A DNA stretch of 64,000 nt from Vallitalea okinawensis (lineage in GTDB: Bacteria > Bacillota > Clostridia > Lachnospirales > PQDH01): positions 1-64,000 of the forward strand of contig NZ_PQDH01000015.1 of assembly GCF_002964605.1 (NCBI RefSeq), read 5' to 3'. The notes beneath the pieces were generated by a model that saw only the letters and a program-made list of their open reading frames with translations, was not told where the DNA came from and did no database searches. The stretch's first letter is position 1, and each line of letters begins with the position of its first letter. The position numbers and the translations under genes are program-made. Shown piece after piece: positions 1 to 8,200 of the stretch.

Positions 1-42
1 TACGTTCAGCTGACCAGTACTAATAGGTCGAGGTCTTGACCT
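1..42 (+). rRNA. 23S rRNA, 3' end only
   Basis: The first bases match the conserved 3' terminus of bacterial 23S rRNA (the CTGACCAGTACTAATAGGTC block, which pairs with the 5' end in helix 1). Only the last 40 or so bases are inside the window, and the exact 3' end is estimated. It is followed by tRNA-Asn and tRNA-Glu before the 5S gene. Confidence 0.85.
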
Positions 43-152
43 AGTGATTTGGAATGTAGTGAAAATCACCTAAAAAAGATTTAGTAAGAGTTATTATTGG
101 AATATAAAAGTCGATTCAATGTGTAGTTTTGAGAGTACAATCTCAAATATAA

Positions 153-224
153 TCCTCGATGGCTCAATGGTAGAGCATTCGGCTGTTAACCGAAGGGTTG
201 CTGGTTCGAGTCCAGCTCGGGGAG
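153..224 (+). tRNA. tRNA-Asn (GTT)
   Basis: A cloverleaf with acceptor TCCTCGA pairing TCGGGGA, a D arm and a TTCGAGT T-loop. The anticodon stem CGGCT/AGCCG type loop shows GTT. No CCA is encoded; the discriminator base is G. It lies between the 23S tail and the 5S gene. Confidence 0.93.
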
Positions 225-242
225 TTGGTTACAAGTTTATAA

Positions 243-314
243 GGCCCGTTGGTCAAGCGGTTAAGACACCGCCCTTTCACGGCGGTAACAGGGGTTCGAT
301 TCCCCTACGGGTCA
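243..314 (+). tRNA. tRNA-Glu (TTC)
   Basis: Acceptor GGCCCGT pairs ACGGGTC. The anticodon stem CCGCC/GGCGG holds loop CTTTCAC with anticodon TTC, and the T arm reads GGGGTTCGATTCCCC. It lies 29 bases upstream of the 5S gene. Confidence 0.93.
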
Positions 315-343
315 TTCAAACTTAATATAATTAAGTGATAATT

Positions 344-460
344 TTCAGTGGCGATACGTCTATGGGACACACCCGTTCCCATACCGAACACGATGGTTAA
401 GACATAGACGGCCGATGGTACTTGGTGGGTGACTGCCTGGGAGAGTAGGTGACTGCTGAA
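344..460 (+). rRNA. rrf: 5S rRNA
   Basis: About 117 bases with the conserved internal block CCGTTCCCATACCGAACACG and the GGTGACTGCCTGGGAGAGTAGG 3' region (only the start of the block is diagnostic). The ends TTCAG and CTGAA pair to form helix I. Ends are set from that pairing and may be off by one or two bases. Confidence 0.93.
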
Positions 461-465
461 TTTAT

Positions 466-540
466 CGGGGTGTGGCTCAGCTTGGCTAGAGCGCTTGATT
501 TGGGTTCAAGAGGTCGCAGGTTCGAATCCTGTCACCCCGA
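466..540 (+). tRNA. tRNA-Pro (TGG)
   Basis: Acceptor CGGGGTG pairs CACCCCG with discriminator A. The anticodon stem CTTGA/TCAAG encloses TGG, and the T loop is TTCGAAT. It starts five bases after the 5S gene. Confidence 0.93.
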
Positions 541-570
541 TTCTGATTAATAATAATCAGTAATAAATGT

Positions 571-647
571 GTGCCTGTAGCTCAGCAGGATAGAGCAGTG
601 GCCTTCTAAGCCACGTGTCCGGGGTTCGAATCCCTGCAGGCACGCCA
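571..647 (+). tRNA. tRNA-Arg (TCT)
   Basis: Acceptor GTGCCTG pairs CAGGCAC. The anticodon stem GTGGC/GCCAC encloses a loop with TCT. Discriminator G is followed by an encoded CCA, the only clear genomic CCA in this tRNA array. Confidence 0.93.
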
Positions 648-666
648 TTTTAAAATTTAACATTGT

Positions 667-741
<75 letters not shown>

Positions 742-749
742 CTTTAAAT

Positions 750-822
750 GGATCACTAGCTCAGTTGGTAGAGCACTGGACTTTTAATCCAGGTGTCCCG
801 GGTTCGAGCCCCGGGTGATTCA
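750..822 (+). tRNA. tRNA-Lys (TTT)
   Basis: Acceptor GGATCAC pairs GTGATTC. Anticodon stem CTGGA/TCCAG encloses TTT. The T arm CCGGGTTCGAGCCCCGG is intact. Confidence 0.92.
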
Positions 823-874
823 TTAACAAAATATGAGACATATAGTAAAATAGTTTTGTATTTGCCTAGTCTAC

Positions 875-959
875 GCAGTTGTGGCGGAATTGGCATACGC
901 GCTAGACTAAGGATCTAGTGTCCTTTTTGGACTTGAGGGTTCGAGTCCCTCCAACTGCA
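875..959 (+). tRNA. tRNA-Leu (read as AAG)
   Basis: An 85-base class II tRNA with a long variable arm (TGTCC...GGACT). Acceptor GCAGTTG pairs CAACTGC. With stem CTAGA/TCTAG the seven-base loop is CTAAGGA, so the anticodon reads AAG. A one-base slip in the stem would give TAA, which is also leucine, so the amino acid is secure and the anticodon slightly less so. Confidence 0.9.
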
Positions 960-965
960 TTCTAA

Positions 966-1037
966 GCGTGAGTGGCTCAGTGGTAGAGCATCGCCTTGCC
1001 AAGGCGAGGGTCGCGGGTTCGAATCCCGTCTCGCGCT
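966..1037 (+). tRNA. tRNA-Gly (GCC)
   Basis: Acceptor GCGTGAG pairs CTCGCGC with discriminator T. Anticodon stem TCGCC/GGCGA encloses GCC. It starts six bases after tRNA-Leu. Confidence 0.92.
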
Positions 1038-1046
1038 CTTAAGTAG

Positions 1047-1160
1047 TAAATACTAAAAATCTAATTACGATATTTATCAATAAGCGCTACTAACTTTTTA
1101 AAGCGACGTGATTATCACCTAGCATAAAAAGTAAGGATCGCTAAATGCTAAAAATCTAAT
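1047..1160 (+). repeat. imperfect 19-bp direct repeats flanking a hairpin-forming insert
   Basis: A 19-base segment ending TAAAAATCTAAT occurs at 1047-1065 and again at 1142-1160 with one mismatch. The second copy abuts tRNA-Gln. The DNA between (about 1084-1142) can fold into an imperfect hairpin with AGCG...ACTTTTT facing AAAAAGT...CGCT. This looks like a small insertion with a duplicated flank, or a slipped tRNA spacer. No coding capacity was seen. Confidence 0.5.
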
Positions 1161-1231
1161 GGGTAGTCGCCAAGCGGTAAGGCACAGGACTTTGACTCCT
1201 GCATCCGCAGGTTCGAATCCTGCCTACCCAG
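1160..1231 (+). tRNA. tRNA-Gln (TTG)
   Basis: Acceptor TGGGTAG pairs CTACCCA with discriminator G. Anticodon stem CAGGA/TCCTG encloses TTG. It is the last gene of the rRNA/tRNA array and is followed directly by a terminator. Confidence 0.93.
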
Positions 1232-1239
1232 TTCATTAA

Positions 1240-1267
1240 ACATCTACATTCATGTAGATGTTTTTTT
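1240..1267 (+). terminator. terminator of the rRNA-tRNA operon
   Basis: Perfect 8-bp stem CATCTACA/TGTAGATG with a four-base loop, followed by seven T. It sits 9 bases after tRNA-Gln and closes the array. Confidence 0.9.
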
Positions 1268-1329
1268 AGTCCAATAAGTAATTTTAGTAACCCATCTCTA
1301 AGGTCTGAACATAATCATCTCAGCAAATC

Positions 1330-1461
1330 CTATCCACATAAAACACGCCTACTTAGTCAAAGCTTTTTATCAACATAAATACGAACATATGTGGATAAAA
1401 TATGAGAGTAAAGTAAGAAGCGAACAAATGTTTCCACAGCTTCTGAATAACTTGTGGATAA
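1330..1461. promoter_or_regulatory. cluster of DnaA-box-like sites
   Basis: Within 132 bases are two exact TTATCCACA boxes on the minus strand (1390-1398 and 1453-1461). Two one-mismatch boxes lie on the plus strand (1330-1338 CTATCCACA; 1367-1375 TTATCAACA), with a weaker one at 1430-1438. The 1268-1559 gap is otherwise gene-free. DnaA binding is inferred from the consensus only. Confidence 0.55.
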
Positions 1462-1481
1462 GTCATTTTTCCAATCTATTT

Positions 1482-1528
1482 TTGACAAGTATATAGTAGA
1501 TGTTTATAATTAAGCTGAAACCGCTTTT
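1482..1528 (+). promoter_or_regulatory. sigma-A promoter with LacI/cre-type operator upstream of the YesM-type kinase
   Basis: TTGACA (1482-1487), a 17-base spacer and TATAAT (1505-1510) form a consensus promoter. GAAACCGCTTTT (1517-1528) overlaps the predicted start point. It differs at one base from the operator at 28232-28243 in front of the lacI-type gene. The position suggests repression of the two-component genes by that LacI-family protein, or by CcpA through a cre-like site. Confidence 0.75.
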
Positions 1529-1559
1529 GAATAAAACGTAGTTAAAGGTAGGGGTCTCT

Positions 1560-3383
1560 ATGAACTTCATTAAAAAATTAATACATATCATTAATAGAAG
1601 CATTTTGAATAAATTAATTATATCCTTTATTTTTATTATTCTATTGCCCATAGCTATTATAAGTATTCTTTCCTATTCCAAACTTGTTGATAATATTAAA
1701 GAGAATTATTATAAGGATCAAAATCAGATTCTAAGTACAATCGATACAAGTTTGCAAATGTACTTAGATGATTTTAATCGGTTAACCTATAATGCTTATT
1801 TAGCAAAGGATAGTATTCAATTAATATTGAATAGTGATAACGATAATATCACCACAAGAGTAAGCAATATCAATTTATTTAATGCATTTGCTTCCAATTT
1901 GGTAGGTCTACGTGACGACGTAGAAGGCGTTTATTTATATACGATGGATGGTTATCTTTTCGATCATTCAAGATATGACGGAATGAAGCAGGTGTTTGAT
2001 AAAGCGTATGATATTACAGCTGAATCATGGATGAAGTATATGATTGATAGTAAAGAAGAGTCTTTTATTATTGGAAGTCATCAACAAGGCTATAAATTGG
2101 AGCCACAATTTCCCTTTGTTATCACCATAGCTAGAAAGATCACTAGTTATGAAACAGGGGAGATAGCAGGTATTTTTTTTATTGATATTAATTTGAAAAT
2201 GATTGAGAATTTGTTAGCCGGTGAAGAAGGTAATGATATCTTTATTTTAGATGAATTCAATCATATCGTATTTACTCATAAGGATGGAAACATAGGTAAG
2301 AGATTTAGTCAGCTTTATCCTAATGTTCCTATTGATAGTATCGAAGAAAAAAAAGCAGATATTATTGAAGACAACAATAACTTCGTTATTTCAAAATACA
2401 ATGATTATTTGAAATGGAAATATGTTAAGTTAATTCCAAAAGATGAACTTATCCAAAAGACAAATCAAGTAGCTTTACCTTTAATTTGGACAAGTATTAT
2501 ATGCTTCATAGCCTTTTTAGTTGTATCCATATTTGTATCAGGTAATATCACCAAACCCATTAAGCTACTAAAAGATACAATGTTAAAAGTACAAGAATTA
2601 GATTTTAATCAAAAAGTGGATATAAATAATGAAGATGAAATTGGTAGCTTAGCTAAAAATTTTAATATAATGATTGAGAAGATTCAAGAATTAATATCAA
2701 AAGTCTATGAAACTCAATTGAAGAAAAAGGATTCCGAATTTAAAGCATTACAGGCACAAATTAATCCTCATTTTTTATATAACACATTAGAATCAATTAA
2801 TTGCTTAGCTCTTATTTCAGGTGCTGAGGATGTATCTGAAATGATACAAGGGTTAGGAAGGATGTTCCGATACAGTATAAAACAAGAGAAAGATTTAGTA
2901 ACATTGGAAGATGAGATAAATCATGTGAAGGACTATATACTGTTACAGGCTATTCGGTATGAGGATAAGTTCGATATTGAATACATTATAGGGGAAAATC
3001 TATTTAGAGCTAAAGTTATCAAATTCATTCTCCAACCCATTGTCGAGAATGCTATCTACCACGGTATTGAAGGTTTTGAAGACAAAGGTCTTATTATTAT
3101 TGAGGCAAAAGTGGTAGATAAAGATTTGCTTATTAGAGTTCTTAATAATGGTCATAAATTAAGCTGCGATAAATTGCAAGACCTACAGTACCAGCTAAAT
3201 AGTAATATACAGGATCTTTCCAGGTACGATCGTAAGGGTAAGTCTATTGGGATTCATAATATTCATTTAAGACTGCAGTTACAGTATGGAGAAAAATATG
3301 GGTTAAGTATAAACAATCATAAAGAAATGACAGAAGTTAATATTTTACTACCTTTAAATCTTGAGGAGGATAACCATGTATAA
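1560..3383 (+). CDS. YesM-type sensor histidine kinase
   Basis: A 607-residue membrane kinase of the His_kinase (LytS/YesM) class that pairs with YesN-type regulators in carbohydrate sensing. The N-terminal membrane helix is at about residues 17-40. A roughly 260-residue extracellular sensor region of Cache-like layout follows, then a second helix at about 303-326, HAMP at about 328-380, and the phospho-acceptor motif QINPHFLYN with His404. The C-terminal HATPase has N-box QPIVENAIYHG and G-box GKSIGIHN. The start is the ATG after a weak GGGG site. Its last 8 bases overlap the regulator gene, so the two are translationally coupled. Being upstream of the mannan genes, it probably senses an extracellular oligosaccharide or binding protein; the ligand is not evident. 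Confidence 0.93.
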   Translation: MNFIKKLIHIINRSILNKLIISFIFIILLPIAIISILSYSKLVDNIKENYYKDQNQILSTIDTSLQMYLDDFNRLTYNAYLAKDSIQLILNSDNDNITTRVSNINLFNAFASNLVGLRDDVEGVYLYTMDGYLFDHSRYDGMKQVFDKAYDITAESWMKYMIDSKEESFIIGSHQQGYKLEPQFPFVITIARKITSYETGEIAGIFFIDINLKMIENLLAGEEGNDIFILDEFNHIVFTHKDGNIGKRFSQLYPNVPIDSIEEKKADIIEDNNNFVISKYNDYLKWKYVKLIPKDELIQKTNQVALPLIWTSIICFIAFLVVSIFVSGNITKPIKLLKDTMLKVQELDFNQKVDINNEDEIGSLAKNFNIMIEKIQELISKVYETQLKKKDSEFKALQAQINPHFLYNTLESINCLALISGAEDVSEMIQGLGRMFRYSIKQEKDLVTLEDEINHVKDYILLQAIRYEDKFDIEYIIGENLFRAKVIKFILQPIVENAIYHGIEGFEDKGLIIIEAKVVDKDLLIRVLNNGHKLSCDKLQDLQYQLNSNIQDLSRYDRKGKSIGIHNIHLRLQLQYGEKYGLSINNHKEMTEVNILLPLNLEEDNHV

Positions 3384-4896
3384 AGTTCTATTAGTTGATG
3401 ATAAAGCGCTTATTCGTAAAGGTTTGCAAAAAATGATTGATTGGAACAATTTGAATTTAGAGCTTATAGGTGAAGCTGAAAATGGCAATCAAGCGTTGGA
3501 GGTCATAAAAGAAAAAAAGCCTCATATTGTTATTACTGATATACGAATGCCTAAGACCGATGGCATAGAGTTATTAAAAAGTATCAATCATCTATATCCG
3601 GAGATTAAGACTATAGTTATCAGTGGTTATGATGATTTTCAATATGCTCAGCAAGCAATAAAGAATGGAAGTTTAGATTATATTTTAAAGCCAATTAATC
3701 CTACAGAGCTTAATAGATCTATTGAGAAAGCTTGTATACTACTGGATAAAAATACTGATAGTGAGAGGAAGGCTTCAAATTATTTAATGAAATTAATGCA
3801 TAACACTGGAGAGGCTGTTGATTATCATGCAGATGGACTGTTTGAAGATAATCCCGACAGGTTAGTATTTAGTACAGTTGCTATGTATGATAAATATAAT
3901 GAGATCAATGTTAATAACATCTACAAGCAATTAAAGGGGTATAGTAATTTTCTGCATGTATTACTTATACAGGATACAAATGAAACATTATTTATTTTTT
4001 ATACAGAACATGATCTTAAGTTAAAAGTATTTGAGTCTAGAATATATGACACCATAGAAAGAGTTATAGAAAATAATAGTACAAGTCATCGAATTATTTT
4101 TGGTATTGGTCAACCCTGTATGGGGATAGAGGGTATTAAAGAATCTTATAAAACAGCACGTGAGAATATGTTGTATGCATTATTAGATAAATCGATAACC
4201 ATAGTTCTGAATTCAGAGATCGTCAATAAGCAATCTTTCAATATTCCTCTTGATCAATATGAGGATGAACTTCTCATTCATATGACTTCAGGAAATGTGA
4301 ATGATGTCAAGTCTATACTAGAAAAGATAATAAAACGAGTGTTTGAAACTAAAGATATAAGAATGGATAGTATTCGTCTATTTCTAACAAACTTATGTCA
4401 CATTATTTTGAGGGTTGATTCCGGGCTTTCAGAGGAGATACAGGATTTTTTAGTTAAAATTAATAATCTTTATTACTTTCTTTCCTTTGAGCACATGGAG
4501 ATGGTTACACAAATGCTCATGAATTTATTTTATTACACAACAAAAAAGTACATGAAAAAAAATAATAAGAAAGATGCTGTCATTGATGACATAAAAGAAT
4601 TTATCCATAAAAATTACTCAAATGATATTGGGCTTAGTCAAATATCTGAGCTTTATCATATGAATGCATCATACTTGAGTAATTTATTTAAAAAGGAAAC
4701 AGGTGAAAATATTAATCAATACATCACCAAGATAAGAATAGAAAATGCCAAAAAAATGCTGACTGCACCGAGTGTTAACATTAAAGAATTAGCTTATTTA
4801 GTCGGTTATTCAGATTATACTTATTTCTATAAGGTATTTAAAAAGGTAACAGGTAAGACTCCTAAGCAATATAATTTAGAGATGATAACAAAATAA
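3376..4896 (+). CDS. YesN-type response regulator with AraC DNA-binding domain
   Basis: A 506-residue partner of the preceding kinase. The receiver domain (residues about 1-120) has phospho-acceptor Asp55 in ITDIRMP and the conserved Lys in YILKPI. A long, poorly conserved middle region follows, then two AraC-type helix-turn-helix motifs in the last 100 residues (ASYLSNLFKKETGENINQYI and the VGYSDYTYFYKVFKK block). The start chosen is ATG 3376 behind GAGGAGG; a TTG at 3361 is in frame but sits on that ribosome binding site. It is likely an activator of the downstream mannan genes, whose first promoter has a good -10 but no clear -35. Confidence 0.93.
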   Translation: MYKVLLVDDKALIRKGLQKMIDWNNLNLELIGEAENGNQALEVIKEKKPHIVITDIRMPKTDGIELLKSINHLYPEIKTIVISGYDDFQYAQQAIKNGSLDYILKPINPTELNRSIEKACILLDKNTDSERKASNYLMKLMHNTGEAVDYHADGLFEDNPDRLVFSTVAMYDKYNEINVNNIYKQLKGYSNFLHVLLIQDTNETLFIFYTEHDLKLKVFESRIYDTIERVIENNSTSHRIIFGIGQPCMGIEGIKESYKTARENMLYALLDKSITIVLNSEIVNKQSFNIPLDQYEDELLIHMTSGNVNDVKSILEKIIKRVFETKDIRMDSIRLFLTNLCHIILRVDSGLSEEIQDFLVKINNLYYFLSFEHMEMVTQMLMNLFYYTTKKYMKKNNKKDAVIDDIKEFIHKNYSNDIGLSQISELYHMNASYLSNLFKKETGENINQYITKIRIENAKKMLTAPSVNIKELAYLVGYSDYTYFYKVFKKVTGKTPKQYNLEMITK

Positions 4897-4906
4897 TTCA
4901 TTGATC

Positions 4907-4932
4907 AAAAGGAAAGTGTTAACTTTCCTTTT
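4907..4932 (+). terminator. terminator after the two-component operon
   Basis: Near-perfect inverted repeat AAAAGGAAAGT / ACTTTCCTTTT with a four-base loop, followed by a T-rich tract. It lies 10 bases after the regulator stop codon. Confidence 0.85.
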
Positions 4933-4961
4933 ATACTTCTTTTTCATCTTAAGGAAAGTCG

Positions 4962-5246
4962 TATAATTCATTCATACCTATTAAGAGATTACTTTATAGT
5001 AAGAACAAAAAAAATACAATAAAAGAGAAAAATTATTGCATTGTATAAGTAATCTCTATCTTATATACTTAGCTTAGTTGGGCTAAGTAGAGCCAGTTAT
5101 CAAAATGGATAGTGTGCTGTGTAAAATTCAGCAGACAATATGCTGAATATTCTGAATTTATTTAGCTCACAGTAATGCATATACGTAGTCATTGGTATGA
5201 ATCAACATCATATCAAGCTAAGTTGAAACAAATAGGGGGTATTAAG
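4962..5246 (+). promoter_or_regulatory. promoter and long structured leader of the mannan glycosidase gene
   Basis: TATAAT at 4962-4967 has no recognisable -35, as expected for an activator-dependent promoter. The leader of about 270 bases contains a long-range inverted repeat (AGAGATTACT at 4984-4993 against AGTAATCTCT at 5048-5057). Two short hairpins also lie in it (CTTAGC...GCTAAG near 5069-5088 and ATTCAGCA...TGCTGAAT near 5129-5152). No known riboswitch class was recognised. Confidence 0.45.
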
Positions 5247-8200
5247 ATGAATAAGAAATTTTTGAGTTATCTTCTAGCAATGGTACTTACTTTTTCCAGT
5301 TTGGTAATGCCTGTATACGCTGAAGAATTAGACAAGGATGCAGATGCAATCATTTATGTGGATGCAAATACTGTGCTAGAAAGTGATTATAGGGGAGTAG
5401 GGGTACAATGGGATCCATCGGATCCAACTATCCGTGATTATACCGCTGAAGAGTGGCAGATGATTACTGAAAGGCTTGATTTTATGAAACCACCAATCGT
5501 AAGGAGCATATTTCAAGCTAGGTGGTATGCAAGACCTTCTACAACTACAAGCAGCAGTATCGAATACTACTGGGAGAATGAAGATGCTGAGGGGAATAAC
5601 TCAACCTGGTTAGGAGAAGATGGTCAAGTAAGCAATGAGATGAAGAGAATGTATGCTATCTTGGATTATTGTCAAGCCAATGATATTGAGGTAATCTTTG
5701 GCGAATGGGCAAAGTCAGATCAATACCCGCTGGAAATGACTTCAACGACTGATCCAAAGTGGGCAGAGATGATAGTGGAGTGTCTAGATTACCTGATTAA
5801 TGTAAAAGGTTATACTTGTATAAAATACTATAACTTCATCAATGAACCTAATTGGGATTGGGGTATATCTGATGATGAGGGCAGTGACAAATGGTCTATT
5901 TGGGCCATAGGTGTTACACAACTTCATAACAAAATGCTAGAAAGAGGATTAGGTGATCAAGTTAAGATCATAGGTCCTGATACCACTGGTGGTGATAATT
6001 GGATTGATTTAGTTGCACAAAACTTAGGACATATAGTAGATACTTATGATGTTCACAAGTACGCTTCTTTTAATGATGTGTTAAGCGGTGGTATTGAAGA
6101 AGCTGTAGCAGCTAAAAAAGAGGACTATCAAACAAAGGACCCTTATGGTGGTGAAAACAAACAATATATTATGGGGGAAGCTGGTTTAACAGATGGTAAG
6201 ACAGAAAATGATCAGCAACCTAATGTACGAGAATTCATTTATGGTGTGCATATGTCAGATTATACCATCCAAACCATGAGAGGTGGTCAAGCTGGGATTA
6301 TTATGTGGGATTTAGATGATTCCATGCACCGTAAAGATGCCTACGATGAAAACTCACCATTAAAAGTATGGGGGTTTTGGAACTCACTATCGGAATATAA
6401 TGAGCAAGATTTAAGGCCTTGGTTTTATCCAATATCTTTAATGGCTAACTATTTTCCAAGAGGATCAGAGATTTTATATACCACTAAATCAGGCGATAGT
6501 TATGTAAGAGCTACTGCAGCGAAAATTGCAGATGGCAATGGAAAATATGATTTAAGTTTTGCTGTAGTTAACAACCAAGATGAAAGTAGAAAAATCAATT
6601 TGATGGTTCCGGCAGCAGAAGAGGTGGTAACCTTCAATGTCTATCAATATTATGATGGTGACATGAAAACCAATGCAGAAGGTTATCCAGTTGTTAGTGA
6701 AACAGTCACAAACGTGGATTTAGCCAATGGTTACGAAATAACCATGCCTAGCAGAGGTACAGTTATTCTCACAACACTGGAAGGTGGTTCATCTATTTCA
6801 CTAGATCCTACAGCAGAAATTCCTGACATACCTGATGAAGCATCCATGAAGGATTATCGTTATAGCATTTCAGATGATTTGGCAGATTGGAGTAAAGTTG
6901 AATCTCATTCTGATGGCTGGGCATTTGATAATGGAAACGTACAATATTTTGAAGGTGATTCAACAAGGATTAAGAGAACCTGGGATGCTGAGCAAGATGT
7001 AGTCTATAAGCTGGAAGATATCAACGACTTTACAGCAAGAGTGTATTATGATCCTGGTGTCATCGCTTTTGATAACACAGTTAAATTCTATTCTTCACCA
7101 GATGGCATGACATGGTCAGAGCTTGCAATAACAATGGATACGCCATTGAATACAGGTGATGGATGGCATCGAGTGAATTTTAAACCAGCTGCAGGTGTAC
7201 CAGAGGGGACAGGGTATTTAAAAATTCTATTCCTTCCAGATGGTGATAGTGGTAATGATAGTAACTCATGGACACCACAGCTAGCTTATGTGAATATTAC
7301 AAGGGAAGTATTGAAGGATGACATTGAAAATTATGATAAAATGTATGACCATGGGTCCTTTATGTTTGATGATTCAAATGCTCATTATTTTCATGGAGAT
7401 ACAACTAGGATAAAAAGAGCGGAAGATAGTGATCAAAGTGTTATCTATCGTATGAAAGATATGGGAGATTTCAAGATAAGGGTATACTATGAGAATTATA
7501 TTGACGGGAAAGTGAAATTTGAGGTGTCTTCAGATGGAGAATCATGGACAGATCTTAAGACTCAGCATGGAGAAGAAGAATTTGCAGCCGAAATATGGTA
7601 TGGTACAACTTTTACACCTGATGAATCATTGCCAATAGACACAAACTATCTAAAAATAACTTTTCTAACAGATGGTAACCCTTGGCAACCTCAGTTGACC
7701 GATGTCATGATTATACCAGCAAGAATGATTAATGATCAATTGTACGATACAAGTCAATTATATGCTTATTCTGATGGCTGGCAAGTTGATCAAGAGAATA
7801 CACATCTCTTTGATGACGATGAAGCAAGGTTAAAGAGAGGCTGGGATGGATCGGAAGAAGTTATCTACAATTTAGCTAATCTATCCAGCTTTAAAGCAAG
7901 AGTATACTTTGATCCAGATGTTGTGGGTATTGATGATACCGTAAAAATATATACCTCATCAGATGCTGTAACATGGTCAGAATTAGGTGTTGACCATGAT
8001 GAACCTACTAGCACCAGTGATAATTGGTATAAAACTAACTATACACCAGCAGAGTCTATTCCAGAAGGTTCTAATTTCTTAAAGATTGAATTTTATGGAG
8101 ATGGAAGTAAAGAAGGTAATGCGTGGTCACCTCAATTAGGTGAGGTAAAAGTCATATCAGGTGAAACAGAAGATCATACACCACCAACAATACCGACAAA

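Noticed and set aside
119-325. Open frame of 68 codons at the window start
   Set aside because: It runs through tRNA-Asn and tRNA-Glu and has no ribosome binding site.
1463-1651. Minus-strand frame of 62 codons with hydrophobic residues
   Set aside because: It overlaps the strong promoter and the start of the YesM-type kinase on the other strand; its hydrophobicity mirrors the AT-rich first membrane segment.
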